Source: a virus
Reading direction: 5' to 3' (one strand)
DNA length: 29,952 nucleotides
IMG/VR virus record: IMGVR_UViG_3300014819_000002
Location: 73,175 to 103,126 of that record
Part shown: positions 17,802-25,897 of the stretch, piece by piece
Position numbering within the stretch: the first letter of the stretch is position 1
Layout: every line of letters starts with the position of its first letter
Notes under the pieces: model-generated
What the model saw: only the letters and a program-made list of their open reading frames with translations
Database searches by the model: none
Told to the model about the DNA's origin: nothing
Position numbers and translations under genes: made by a program

Positions 17802-18772
17802 TATAATCCTCTTACATTCGGATATGCTATTTTAAACCAATCACAGGTCTTCTTTAAAGCAATATCAAATGGAGTATAATCTTCTAGACGCCAACTTGTT
17901 TTTTCTAATAATCTTTTATTGGAAGATGGTTTTCTAAACTGACCAGATGGTTTTTCAGTATTAAAAACTAATTTGCCATCGTATTCAAGATATTCAACTA
18001 GTTTCTTTGCTACAGAAGCTATTGAATGTTCTTCTGTATTTCCGATATTGAGAGGCTGATCATCATCGTATTCTTCCGACACTTTGAGCAATATTCGAGC
18101 TATATCGCCGGTATATGTGAACTCTCTTAGTGGGCTACCATCTCCCCATATTTCTACAGCAGGAATGTGGTTTAGTTTGGCTTCCCATATTTTTCTCATA
18201 AGAGCTGGGATAACGTGCCCATCTTCTAAATGGAAGTTATCATGTTCGCCAAATAGATTATTTGGAATAACGTTAATGTAATTGACCCCATGCTGCTTAC
18301 GATATGCTCTCGTCTGCACGTCCAGCATCCTTTTAGCATAAGCATAACCAAAGTTACTATCATGTGGTGGTCCGAGGTGTAACTGGTCTTCTGTGAGCGG
18401 ATAGGAGACGTATGGAGCATCTGGATAGACACAGGTAGATAATACAGAAACCACTTTCGGTATGTTGTAACTTACACAGGATTCCAGCAAATTTGTGTTA
18501 ATAACTGTATTGTCATGAAAGAAGGTTGCCAATTTATCGCTATTTGCTTTGATTCCGCCTACTTTAGCTGCAAGATGAAAAACGCAAGATATCTTACTAT
18601 ATAAGCCTTGCCCATCTATAGCTTCAAAATCTCTTAAGAAATTATTAACATCATCTTTGTGCAATAAATTCAATATTGAACTAGTTGGAGCTATGTAATC
18701 GATATTACGCTTTTCAATATCGAATACGAGCGCCTTGCCCAACATTCCATGTGCTCCGGTAATCAATATCAT
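17801..18772 (-). CDS. fcl: GDP-L-fucose synthase (epimerase/reductase)
   Basis: The 323-residue SDR enzyme performs the 3,5-epimerisation and NADPH reduction that follow the dehydratase. Visible motifs: TGAHGMLG (5-12), [10 protein letters not shown] (68-77), STCVYP (S112-P117, with the catalytic Cys114), GYAYAKR (Y143-x3-K147) and [18 protein letters not shown], diagnostic of Fcl. [12 protein letters not shown] is also present. The sequence has the family length. The N-terminal ATG at 18772 has no strong Shine-Dalgarno. The adjacency with gmd is the usual operon order in reverse: here fcl is upstream of gmd. Confidence 0.95.
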   Translation of the reverse strand: MILITGAHGMLGKALVFDIEKRNIDYIAPTSSILNLLHKDDVNNFLRDFEAIDGQGLYSKISCVFHLAAKVGGIKANSDKLATFFHDNTVINTNLLESCVSYNIPKVVSVLSTCVYPDAPYVSYPLTEDQLHLGPPHDSNFGYAYAKRMLDVQTRAYRKQHGVNYINVIPNNLFGEHDNFHLEDGHVIPALMRKIWEAKLNHIPAVEIWGDGSPLREFTYTGDIARILLKVSEEYDDDQPLNIGNTEEHSIASVAKKLVEYLEYDGKLVFNTEKPSGQFRKPSSNKRLLEKTSWRLEDYTPFDIALKKTCDWFKIAYPNVRGL

Positions 18773-18799
18773 GTTAGATTCAATATTGAATATTCTTTA

Positions 18800-19417
18800 T
18801 CATTTTGCCCAAATCATTCCCCATTTTTCTTTTCGTTGTGGCTTCATATTCATCTGATTCAAGCATTCTTGTCTTGTCATCCACATAGTCGGTTCAACAA
18901 GATGATCATCTCCATTGATAAAACCAAATTCTGCATAACCAAGATTTTCCAGATACTCTACAACAGAACGAACATTATGCTCTTGCTCCTCAGCCCATTC
19001 AAAACATATTTTGTTTTGTTTTTTTGTTAGACCTTGTATGGCTTCAAATTCATATCCTTCCACATCAATTTTTATAATTTGTGGCGATGGAAATTTCTCT
19101 AATATTTTATCAATTGTTATTGTTTTTTTGATAGTGCGATTCCAGTTATACTTTCCAGTAAATCTAGAATTTGTTATCCACTCTGTTGATGCAGTTGATA
19201 TGGTATCAGCATTTGACAAATAAAAATCAACTTCAATGTCTGAAGTTTTCGAAACAACACGCTCAATTATTGTGACTGCTTTATTTTGAAATTTTGTTAT
19301 TAATAACTTTACAAGATGTTCATTCGGTTCAACCATAACCACGTGAGCATCTGGATATTTTTGCAAAGCCGCTTCAGCAAATTTTCCGGCATTAGCCCCT
19401 ATATCATATATGTACAT
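18800..19417 (-). CDS. FkbM-family SAM-dependent methyltransferase
   Basis: The 205-residue protein has the SAM-binding YDIGANAGKFAEAAL at residues 4-18, VMVEPNEHLVK at about 27-37, and the FkbM hallmark IKIDVEGYEFEAIQGL near residues 115-130. A short C-terminal cap follows. The family O-methylates sugars, including glycan residues. The short length (usually 220-270) reflects a minimal N-terminus: the ATG at 19417 starts almost directly at the SAM motif. AGGAA lies about 10 nt upstream. It lies directly upstream of fcl and probably modifies the glycan built by the same cassette. Substrate inferred only. Confidence 0.85.
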   Translation of the reverse strand: MYIYDIGANAGKFAEAALQKYPDAHVVMVEPNEHLVKLLITKFQNKAVTIIERVVSKTSDIEVDFYLSNADTISTASTEWITNSRFTGKYNWNRTIKKTITIDKILEKFPSPQIIKIDVEGYEFEAIQGLTKKQNKICFEWAEEQEHNVRSVVEYLENLGYAEFGFINGDDHLVEPTMWMTRQECLNQMNMKPQRKEKWGMIWAK

Positions 19418-19443
19418 ATATTTAAATTCCTATTTTAAATTAA

Positions 19444-20430
19444 TCATGTAACTAAAAATTTTGTTATATAACGTATACTATTAATGTATGTATTAACAAA
19501 ATTCATTGCATTTGTTTTTCTTTCTTGCAAAGATATCTCTGGAAGTTTGTCTATAGAAGTTATTATCTCATCAGCAGATTTAAACTTCAAAACTGTTTGA
19601 GGTATGAGTTTAGTTTTAGATACAGTTTCATACAAAGGCAATTTTTCAATCATTATTATATTGCAACCACAGGCAGCGGCCTCACCCATTCTCACTGGAT
19701 ATTCTAGAATCACTGGCTGTACTTGTTCATGCAATACATATTGAGCTTGTTTATAATACAGAATGCATTGTTCCGGATCAATCTTTCCATTTTCAACAAA
19801 ATTAAACTTAATCTTATTTTTTAAATCTGAATGGTTTGATAGATAATTTGCAATTTTTAATATACCCGGTCTATTATTACCAGTACCAAAATAAACAAAT
19901 TTATATTTGCTTTCTTGAATTGAGGACATGTCTTGCTTTTCAGCTAAAGCACACGGCATATAAACTACATGGAGATTATCTAATATCTTATATGTAACAT
20001 CGTTCTTTTTTTCACTCTTGTCAAGAATAGAATTAATTCTAAGTAAATTTTGTCCTTCAAATCCTATGCATTGATAATCATAAGTTTTAAACGTTTCTGA
20101 ATACAAATGATTTATATTAATATCATACATGTACGACTTTGGAGCTAGAATAATATTAAGAGCTGGATGCTTCAAAGCCAGATTGATTATATTATTAATT
20201 TTAAAGTTGGTCCAAAATATTATGTTTCTAACATTAGTATAATCTTGGTACAAAATATCAGATTCGGTAAAAAATAAATCTATTACGCCATGTGATTTTA
20301 ATTGTTCTGGCGTAAGGCTTTTCGAATAATGAAACGTTTCATACCCTAACGCAGATAAAGCGTTAACGAACCCTTCAATCTTTTTATAATTATAATTTGA
20401 TTTATCTGCTCCATATACAATTGCTTTCAT
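19444..20430 (-). CDS. Probable GT-B glycosyltransferase
   Basis: The 328-residue protein starts MKAIVYGADKSNYNY and carries the C-terminal segment LEYPVRMGEAAACGCNIIMIE, which matches the donor-side helix of GT1/GT4 enzymes (E-A-A-A-C-G-x-x-I/V). FVYFGTGNNRPG opens the second Rossmann domain. AAGGAAATAAAATA upstream of the ATG at 20430 gives a good ribosome binding site. There is no diagnostic acceptor motif, so donor and acceptor are unknown. The N-terminal half is poorly conserved to my eye. Context: between two FkbM methyltransferase genes. Confidence 0.7.
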   Translation of the reverse strand: MKAIVYGADKSNYNYKKIEGFVNALSALGYETFHYSKSLTPEQLKSHGVIDLFFTESDILYQDYTNVRNIIFWTNFKINNIINLALKHPALNIILAPKSYMYDININHLYSETFKTYDYQCIGFEGQNLLRINSILDKSEKKNDVTYKILDNLHVVYMPCALAEKQDMSSIQESKYKFVYFGTGNNRPGILKIANYLSNHSDLKNKIKFNFVENGKIDPEQCILYYKQAQYVLHEQVQPVILEYPVRMGEAAACGCNIIMIEKLPLYETVSKTKLIPQTVLKFKSADEIITSIDKLPEISLQERKTNAMNFVNTYINSIRYITKFLVT

Positions 20431-20434
20431 TATT

Positions 20435-21070
20435 TTATTTCCTTAAGTAAAGAGCATCACCCCAATTGTATGGAGTGTTAACTGTTATAACACGTGTAAA
20501 GTCGTAGAGAGACAAATATTGATCGATTTCTTGAATAAGGGCGGCACCGACATATAATTGTTCAAAGTTAACTTCTGAATATATAGCTTTGATGTTGCTT
20601 GTTTTTAAAATGTCTCCAAAGCCTTTAAGGGCTTTTAATTCTGCACCTTGTATATCTAAATTGATGAAATCAACAGACATTATGTCAATATTTTTTTGAG
20701 CAACAAGAGTATCAAATCTCTTTGTTTTAAGTTTTCTAGTTTCAGTAACAGTAATGTGAGGATAATGAGATTGATGTGTTCCAAGCTCCAATATTGAACT
20801 AGATTGACCATTATTGGTTATTTTAAATTCAACTTCTTCATCATTAGCGTCAGACAAAACTTCACAGAAATAATGTTGTTCTATAGGATAACGATTGGTA
20901 TTGTCAAACAAATGTTTCATCATGAGTTTATTGGCTTCAAACCAATATATTTTTTTCACTCCAAATTTTATATAATCTTCTATCTCTTCTCCATGATGAG
21001 CACCAATGTGAACAATATTATTAAAAGATTGTTTATTAATTGCAATGCATTCACTATAAGGTATTAACAT
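20435..21070 (-). CDS. FkbM-family methyltransferase
   Basis: The 211-residue protein has VHIGAHHGEEIEDYI (SAM-binding Gly loop), IYWFEANKLMMK (acidic residue after beta-2) and FINLDIQGAELKALKGFG (the FkbM signature). It ends NWGDALYLRK, an ending almost shared by the 171-residue methyltransferase at 23606-24121 (GWGDVLYTR). This indicates that the two are paralogous. It overlaps the upstream gene by 7 nt. Known family activity is O-methylation of sugars; the acceptor here is unknown. Confidence 0.85.
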   Translation of the reverse strand: MLIPYSECIAINKQSFNNIVHIGAHHGEEIEDYIKFGVKKIYWFEANKLMMKHLFDNTNRYPIEQHYFCEVLSDANDEEVEFKITNNGQSSSILELGTHQSHYPHITVTETRKLKTKRFDTLVAQKNIDIMSVDFINLDIQGAELKALKGFGDILKTSNIKAIYSEVNFEQLYVGAALIQEIDQYLSLYDFTRVITVNTPYNWGDALYLRK

Positions 21071-21867
21071 ATATTACACCACTTGTATTCGAGTTCTACA
21101 TGTACAGAATTGTTTTCATAACCAGCAAACCAAGAAAAATCTATACGATTTCCGGATAGAAAATTTTTATTTAAATGTTCGATCGATACTATATTGCCAT
21201 GCCTATTATTAAATGTTTTTTGAACTATATTTGCAGGTATATTTAGTAATTTACTACCTAATGGATAACAGGTCATATATGTTTTGTTCCTATTAACAGA
21301 ATGTGATAACGACGCTTCCAATTGATTTGGGTTTGCAAAATTAATTTTTGCAATGCATTCATATATGAAATCAGTTTTATATATATTTCCATCGACAGAC
21401 ATCGGGTACCCCCAATCTCCTTCTGCGACCGTCCAGTTCCAAACATTTCCTTTTACAAAACTTGGAACTCTTGATGGTTGATTGGTTGCATAACAATGAT
21501 TAATTCCTTTCCAAAGTCTTAAGCTGTGAGCAATAACTAAATCATTGTCTTTCATGAAGCCAAGCTCTTTGTCATTCATTGAAAATGGTAATTTAAAAAC
21601 AATGTCATCAACCAAGAACATGGTAAACGGATTTGTTTTATCAACAGTAGCCAATAATGTCTCTTTAAATGTTTTGTCAATTAAAAATGTAATCGATTCA
21701 TTTTCTTGCATAAGAAGTTCATAAGCTTTTTTTGCATCATCATTACTGTATGTATATAATACAGATATCTTAGCCTGCTCATATTCTGCAAAATAATGCT
21801 TGAGGCTTCGTAAACATAAGTCTAATTGACAAGCTCTATCTTTTGAGAAAAGAATTACGTTGATCAT
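21064..21867 (-). CDS. Probable GT-A-type glycosyltransferase
   Basis: The 267-residue protein starts MINVILFSKDRACQLDLCL, a typical N-terminal beta-strand of a GT-A domain, and has MFLVDDIVF, a DxD-like acidic pair at the place where GT-A enzymes bind a metal. An in-frame ATG lies at 21882, but ATG at 21867 is preferred because its ATGA overlaps the previous stop and AGAGG is 5 nt upstream. I cannot name the sugar. The C-terminal half has WNWTVAEGDWGYPMS, an aromatic-rich stretch fitting acceptor binding. Family assignment is by fold pattern only. Confidence 0.65.
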   Translation of the reverse strand: MINVILFSKDRACQLDLCLRSLKHYFAEYEQAKISVLYTYSNDDAKKAYELLMQENESITFLIDKTFKETLLATVDKTNPFTMFLVDDIVFKLPFSMNDKELGFMKDNDLVIAHSLRLWKGINHCYATNQPSRVPSFVKGNVWNWTVAEGDWGYPMSVDGNIYKTDFIYECIAKINFANPNQLEASLSHSVNRNKTYMTCYPLGSKLLNIPANIVQKTFNNRHGNIVSIEHLNKNFLSGNRIDFSWFAGYENNSVHVELEYKWCNIC

Positions 21868-22601
21868 AGGCCCTCTAACCATGCATTATTTGTTGAAGTG
21901 TTTCTTCGATAAAGATATAACGGCTGTTTAATGACGCTGGTTTTTTGCATCAATAAAGTTACTTTTGTATTAAAATCACTATCTTCAGCCTTTTGACAAC
22001 GTAGCCCCATATTTCCTGGTAAAAATTTCATTCCAAAATCCCAAAGCTTTTTATAAAACAAACAACTAGCACCATGAACTTCATATTTGGGATCAACAAA
22101 GTAATGATTAATGCCTGGGGTATTAAGTCCAATATAAACATTCTTTGTAACGCTAGCGTGATCAATTGTTTCTATAGACTGAGGCAGACTATAGTTCAAA
22201 TGCTTTTGAATATCTTCTTCTGAGTAACAATGAACAAAGCCGCATAAATTATGAAGGCTATTGCTTTCTTTAAGCACCTGATGTTGTAACTCAATTCTTT
22301 TTGGAACACAAGCATCATCGGCATCTTGAAGAGTTATAAGTTCTCCAGTGGCTTGAGATATGGCAATATTTAGCGCATTCCATTTTCCTTTGTTTTCATC
22401 TAGGAAAATTGTTTTAATTGGATTTCTTTTGTATTTGTTCCTTAAATCTACGATTATTTCTCTACTATTATCAGTAGAACCGTCATCAATAATGATGACT
22501 TCTATATTTGAATAAGTTTGTTCATTAATGGATTTTATTGCGCCCTCAATGTATTTAGAATGATTATAGTTTGTTACTATAACAGTTATCTTTTCTTTCA
22601 T
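21864..22601 (-). CDS. GT2-family glycosyltransferase
   Basis: The 245-residue enzyme is a typical GT2: ITVIVTNYNHSKYIEGAI, VIIIDDGSTDNS (D39-D40 pair) and LQDADDACVP (DxD at 93-95) in the expected order and spacing. The C-terminal helix carries YLYRRNTS, found in many GT2 enzymes. These are inverting transferases that use NDP-sugars and Mg/Mn. AGAGGA just before the ATG and the ATGA overlap with the previous gene show coupled translation. The acceptor is unknown; the gene is part of the glycan cassette. Confidence 0.9.
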   Translation of the reverse strand: MKEKITVIVTNYNHSKYIEGAIKSINEQTYSNIEVIIIDDGSTDNSREIIVDLRNKYKRNPIKTIFLDENKGKWNALNIAISQATGELITLQDADDACVPKRIELQHQVLKESNSLHNLCGFVHCYSEEDIQKHLNYSLPQSIETIDHASVTKNVYIGLNTPGINHYFVDPKYEVHGASCLFYKKLWDFGMKFLPGNMGLRCQKAEDSDFNTKVTLLMQKTSVIKQPLYLYRRNTSTNNAWLEGL

Positions 22602-23602
22602 TTATTCCTCTCAATCCACTCTTTTACAATATTTGGATGACCCATATGAACTACGTAAGAGTTGTTTTTGCTTCCATCCCAAGGGCGATGAAACACGTGA
22701 CCTCCAGTACCCTGCTCTAACTCTAATGCCTTCTGTTTAATCATCTCATCAGTAATCTCTGCCCATCTAAGACCTGGAAAGAATGGATTGCCTCTTTCGT
22801 CCCTGTCTTCATTATACAAACTCTTCCAAGAAGCGTTCCAGAACGTTCTGAAGTTTCTTATCTTTCGCTCTATATTAAACCAAGAATAATGATGAACGCC
22901 AGGCAACTGAGAATATGTTTCGTTTAAAAATTTTTCTACTTTTGGCACTAGTTTTTCGTCTCTAATCGACGCCTGTTTCATTTGTTCAAATCCAGGCGGA
23001 AGATATCCAACACATGGTATCACATTTCCTGTTGCTTGAGATATATAATCGCAACCATCTGTACCATTTTGTGCATATAATAAACCATTTTCATACTTTC
23101 TAAGTTGTAATGGTATACCATGAATAATGTCAGGCTTATTTTTGGATAGCCGCCATTTCCAAACAGTTACATCTAATCTTGCCTTTCCTTCTCGTCCCCA
23201 ATAGTCAATAACAGGCAAAGCCATTAAATCATATGCGTTTTGTTTTATGAACGTTTCAGCTAATGGTCTGACTAGTGGTGCATGATTTTCATGCACTACT
23301 TCATCTATATCAAACTGCCAAAGAATGTCTCCTGTGCATTGTTTTCTTGAGAGGGTTTTACAATAACCATCAAAAATACCATGATTAGGTGCCGTCCAAT
23401 CAATCTTATTACTATGAACAACTTTTAATTTTGGCTCTTTTTCTGCCAAAACAAGTAAAGTTTTTAATGTATTATCTTTTTCATCGCTCGTATCAAATAC
23501 CACAACTTCGTCTGCAAAAGATAAATGACTACGGATGGATTCTAAATAAGGATACTCCATCTCTTCTGCATTTCTACAAGTTGTATAGGCACTTATTTTC
23601 AT
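22598..23602 (-). CDS. GT2-like glycosyltransferase
   Basis: The 334-residue protein begins MKISAYTTCRNAEEMEYP and has FADEVVVFDTSDEKDNT and FDIDEVVHENH, where D98-x-D100 is the expected GT-A metal-binding DxD. These are the marks of a GT2-like enzyme. A long C-terminal part with WNASWKSLYNED and GGHVFHRPWDG is unusual for simple GT2 proteins and may bind the acceptor. GAGGTGA upstream supports the ATG at 23602. Donor sugar and linkage are unknown. Confidence 0.8.
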   Translation of the reverse strand: MKISAYTTCRNAEEMEYPYLESIRSHLSFADEVVVFDTSDEKDNTLKTLLVLAEKEPKLKVVHSNKIDWTAPNHGIFDGYCKTLSRKQCTGDILWQFDIDEVVHENHAPLVRPLAETFIKQNAYDLMALPVIDYWGREGKARLDVTVWKWRLSKNKPDIIHGIPLQLRKYENGLLYAQNGTDGCDYISQATGNVIPCVGYLPPGFEQMKQASIRDEKLVPKVEKFLNETYSQLPGVHHYSWFNIERKIRNFRTFWNASWKSLYNEDRDERGNPFFPGLRWAEITDEMIKQKALELEQGTGGHVFHRPWDGSKNNSYVVHMGHPNIVKEWIERNK

Positions 23603-23605
23603 ATA

Positions 23606-24121
23606 TCACCTCGTATAAAGAACATCGCCCCACCCATTCTCACCGAGACTCTTACATATTTGTTTAAAACCAAATCCGGAAAGATACCGGTCCATATCAC
23701 CAAGACCTCGAACCTTGGTATGAATGTTTTTAATAAATGATGGAGAACGACTCAGATTATTTTCAAATCCTTGTAGGACTCTAATTTCGCTACCATCTTC
23801 AACATCAATAATTAAAGTATCATAATTTTCTATAGGTAAACGAGCGATATTTTCTTTCTGAAAACTATCAAAGGTCTTTGAAACATTATGAATATCCCTA
23901 TCTAAAAAGACTTCAGTAATGTATTGCTGTATTAGAGGATACTGCTTTGTTTTATTATAAAGTTCCGAGAGATTTCCACGATTTCTATCTAGCCATAGCA
24001 CATGATGCACATAGCTATCTGAATATATTCTTGCTTGATCACCAAGATTAGTTCCAACATGAATAACACCAGTGACAGGGCGTCCTAATTCTTTTAATAA
24101 TGTTCTAAATGTAATGTTCAT
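23606..24121 (-). CDS. FkbM-like methyltransferase, short and divergent
   Basis: The 171-residue protein has VIHVGTNLGDQARIY (SAM loop) and TLIIDVEDGSEIRVLQGFE, in which the usual D-V-E-G-x-E reads D-V-E-D-G-S-E. WLDRN replaces the W-F-E-A-N of the related protein at 20435-21070. It ends GWGDVLYTR, close to that paralogue. It is shorter than most FkbM enzymes, so activity is uncertain. An AGGA site precedes the ATG, which overlaps the stop of a tiny membrane ORF. By context it belongs to the glycan cassette. Confidence 0.7.
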   Translation of the reverse strand: MNITFRTLLKELGRPVTGVIHVGTNLGDQARIYSDSYVHHVLWLDRNRGNLSELYNKTKQYPLIQQYITEVFLDRDIHNVSKTFDSFQKENIARLPIENYDTLIIDVEDGSEIRVLQGFENNLSRSPSFIKNIHTKVRGLGDMDRYLSGFGFKQICKSLGENGWGDVLYTR

Positions 24122-24201
24122 TTCTTTCCTAACCTTATTGTTGCTACAAATATTAAAACTGCCACAAGAACCACGGCGGCGTTTAAAAATAACATAAACA
24201 T
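24118..24201 (-). CDS. 27-residue predicted membrane peptide
   Basis: ATG at 24201 opens a 27-codon frame whose product (MFMLFLNAAVVLVAVLIFV, then a basic tail RLGKK) is almost all one hydrophobic helix. The TGA overlaps the ATG of the methyltransferase gene (ATGA, 24118-24121), which fits coupled translation. An AGGA Shine-Dalgarno 6 nt upstream lies inside the right arm of a terminator-like hairpin. A second in-frame ATG exists at 24195. It is too short to recognise; it could be a small membrane protein or only a coupling leader. Confidence 0.4.
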   Translation of the reverse strand: MFMLFLNAAVVLVAVLIFVATIRLGKK

Positions 24202-24232
24202 AAAAAATCCTGTGGCTTGCAGCTCACAGGAT
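24202..24232 (-). terminator. Rho-independent-like terminator hairpin, overlaps an RBS
   Basis: On the minus strand, ATCCTGTG and CACAGGAT form an 8-bp stem around a 10-nt loop, followed by a run of T. This is the pattern of an intrinsic terminator for the nuclease gene that ends at 24264. The right arm includes AGGA, the likely ribosome binding site of the 27-codon ORF that starts just after the T-run, so the hairpin could also mask that site. Confidence 0.7.
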
Positions 24233-24263
24233 AGTTTATCTCACAACAGTTTCTTTGGTTATA

Positions 24264-25217
24264 TCAGGTGCAATGTTCGGTACCATTATATTCACAATAT
24301 CTACAACTATTACGATTTTTGATTGCTCTACCACTAGCTACTTGATTAATCATATTGTTCAAAACTTCAAGTGCCCTGGCTTCTGTCTTTGGTCCAACAC
24401 TAACCGGTACCAGTTCACAGCGGCTCTTATCACTCTTTCGAGGAGTTCGCTTAAGCAAGACAAATCCACATTTAACTTGATCTAAACGAAGATTTGATAT
24501 GCGGCAAAAGTAATGTTTATATAGAGCTAACTGTAATTGTTTATGAAAATCACGCTTCTTTGCTGCGTCCCAACCCCACGAACAGCTTTTCCAATCTATA
24601 ATGTAATATTCATAACCATCACCAAACTCTATATCTGTTTCAGATTTAGTTTGTTTTACTAGTTCAGAAAGTCGCATGATCGAATTATTATCATTTGTTT
24701 CTGATGAACGTTTCTTACGAGCATTCTTCGGCATTCGAATAACTGTATCAATAAAACCTTTAAAATATTTATTTGTTTGTCCAGCAACACTTTCATATAG
24801 GGCATGTTCGGCAGCAAAGCCGGTCCAACCAGGAAATGTCTCATTCATAAACTCAGGAACAGATTTAAGAATCTCTGGAATTGATGCTGCAAAATCTTCA
24901 AAATCTTTATCTGTAATATCGATACCATGGTCAGACTTAAGTTTATCACAATGATCACGAAACTGAACCTTTGCAGCGGCTGCTGTTTCAGCATTAAGTT
25001 CATGCTTACCAAGAATGTAATTCTCTAAAACATCGTGAATCACTTGTCCATATTCGGTATGGATACTTGGTTTACCAAGATTAATTTTTTCAATATGTTT
25101 TAGACGATGTTTGTAGCTGCATGTTTCAAAATCTGCAATTTCTGAATACGAAACATGAGATTTTCCAGTTGGAAGAAGACTCTTGTCTTCAAAGATTGGT
25201 AATTGATATTTGGTCAT
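24264..25217 (-). CDS. PD-(D/E)XK nuclease, RecB/Cas4-like with 4-Cys cluster
   Basis: The 317-residue protein belongs to the PDDEXK_1 nuclease superfamily. In order: HDVLENY (H61), GFIDTVI (D157), IIDWKSC (D208-W-K210) and QLQLALYKHY (Q/Y helix motif from 227). C33 near the N-terminus and a C-terminal C305-x2-C308-x7-C316 match the layout of the four cysteines that hold an iron-sulphur cluster in Cas4 and AddB-type exonucleases. Likely role: metal-dependent DNA exonuclease in recombination or processing. There is no Cas context. The ATG at 25217 has no good Shine-Dalgarno; the 77-bp AT-rich gap upstream may hold a promoter, but I cannot define it. Confidence 0.85.
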   Translation of the reverse strand: MTKYQLPIFEDKSLLPTGKSHVSYSEIADFETCSYKHRLKHIEKINLGKPSIHTEYGQVIHDVLENYILGKHELNAETAAAAKVQFRDHCDKLKSDHGIDITDKDFEDFAASIPEILKSVPEFMNETFPGWTGFAAEHALYESVAGQTNKYFKGFIDTVIRMPKNARKKRSSETNDNNSIMRLSELVKQTKSETDIEFGDGYEYYIIDWKSCSWGWDAAKKRDFHKQLQLALYKHYFCRISNLRLDQVKCGFVLLKRTPRKSDKSRCELVPVSVGPKTEARALEVLNNMINQVASGRAIKNRNSCRYCEYNGTEHCT

Positions 25218-25294
25218 AAATTGATGATAACATAATATTTTTCATAATTCAACAAGAAATATTTAAATATTAAAGATATTTTATAGCAAATTAA

Positions 25295-25897
25295 TTATTT
25301 CATTTGAGTATGACGGACGCCAAACTTTGCATTCATTTGAAATTCACAGAGATTACGAGCATTAGAATAAGAGAAGGAACTCTGCAATCCTCCCTTGATT
25401 TGATTTATAATATCAATTGCGCTATGTTCACTTGCGTCAATCAATGTTGAAACTCCTTCTGCTGTTGGTAGCGAAGAAGCATTACGAATGGTTAGCATTG
25501 CATCCTTGCTTGCCATACCACGATAAACCTTCTTACCGCCAACACGCTCACCAGGAGCTTCTCGTGCACCGGCAAACAATCGTCCACACATGACAAGATC
25601 AGCACCAGCAGCAAGAGCCTTGGCAATATCACCAATCTCAGTAATACCACCATCAGCTACAATAAGAGGTTTATTGCCATACATACCATGTAAAACACTA
25701 GCACATTCCATTACGGCACTGAACTGAGGAACAGTAACTCCAGTAACATTCTTTGTACTGCAAGCTGAATTATGAACGACAATACCACTCACATTGTAAG
25801 AGTGGTCATCTTCAACTTCTAAATCATAGGCAATCCCGCCTGGGTTGTTTGTGTTTTCAATTGTTTGAATTTCAACTAACTTGAACTTTGATAGCAT
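25295..25897 (-). CDS. C-terminal half of fractured IMP dehydrogenase/GMP reductase, with split intein C-part
   Basis: The 200-residue protein has two parts. Residues 1-43 are the C-part of a split intein (AYDLEVEDDHSYNVSG, then IVVHN), ending in the His-Asn of the splice junction. Residues 44-200 begin SACSTKNVTGV, the substrate loop with the catalytic Cys (C46, codon 25760-25762), then VMECASVLHG, ADGGITEIGDIAKAL, AGADLVMCG and YRGMASKDAM. These are typical of the IMPDH/GMP reductase family. The ATG has AGAGG 6-7 nt upstream, inside the end of the endonuclease gene (26-nt overlap). Trans-splicing with the N-half is needed for the full barrel. Note K in place of the usual Arg in C-[ST]-T-R. 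Confidence 0.93.
   Translation of the reverse strand: MLSKFKLVEIQTIENTNNPGGIAYDLEVEDDHSYNVSGIVVHNSACSTKNVTGVTVPQFSAVMECASVLHGMYGNKPLIVADGGITEIGDIAKALAAGADLVMCGRLFAGAREAPGERVGGKKVYRGMASKDAMLTIRNASSLPTAEGVSTLIDASEHSAIDIINQIKGGLQSSFSYSNARNLCEFQMNAKFGVRHTQMK
25769..25897 (-). other. Split intein, C-terminal fragment (43 residues)
   Basis: The fragment encodes residues 1-43 of the C-half. Block F/G features are seen: DLEVEDDHSYN, then GIVVHN with the penultimate His and terminal Asn, and Ser as the first C-extein residue (TCA at 25766-25768). The Asn-to-Ser junction and the fragment's length (roughly 40 residues) fit naturally split inteins of the IMPDH-1 type. Confidence 0.93.

Noticed and set aside
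24264-25217. CRISPR-associated Cas4
   Set aside because: No repeats, spacers or other cas genes are seen; the four-cysteine nuclease also occurs in phage recombination systems.
25218-25294. Promoter upstream of the PD-(D/E)XK nuclease gene
   Set aside because: The gap is AT-rich with TATAAAATA on the minus strand, but AT-richness makes such matches common and no -35 or spacing supports it.
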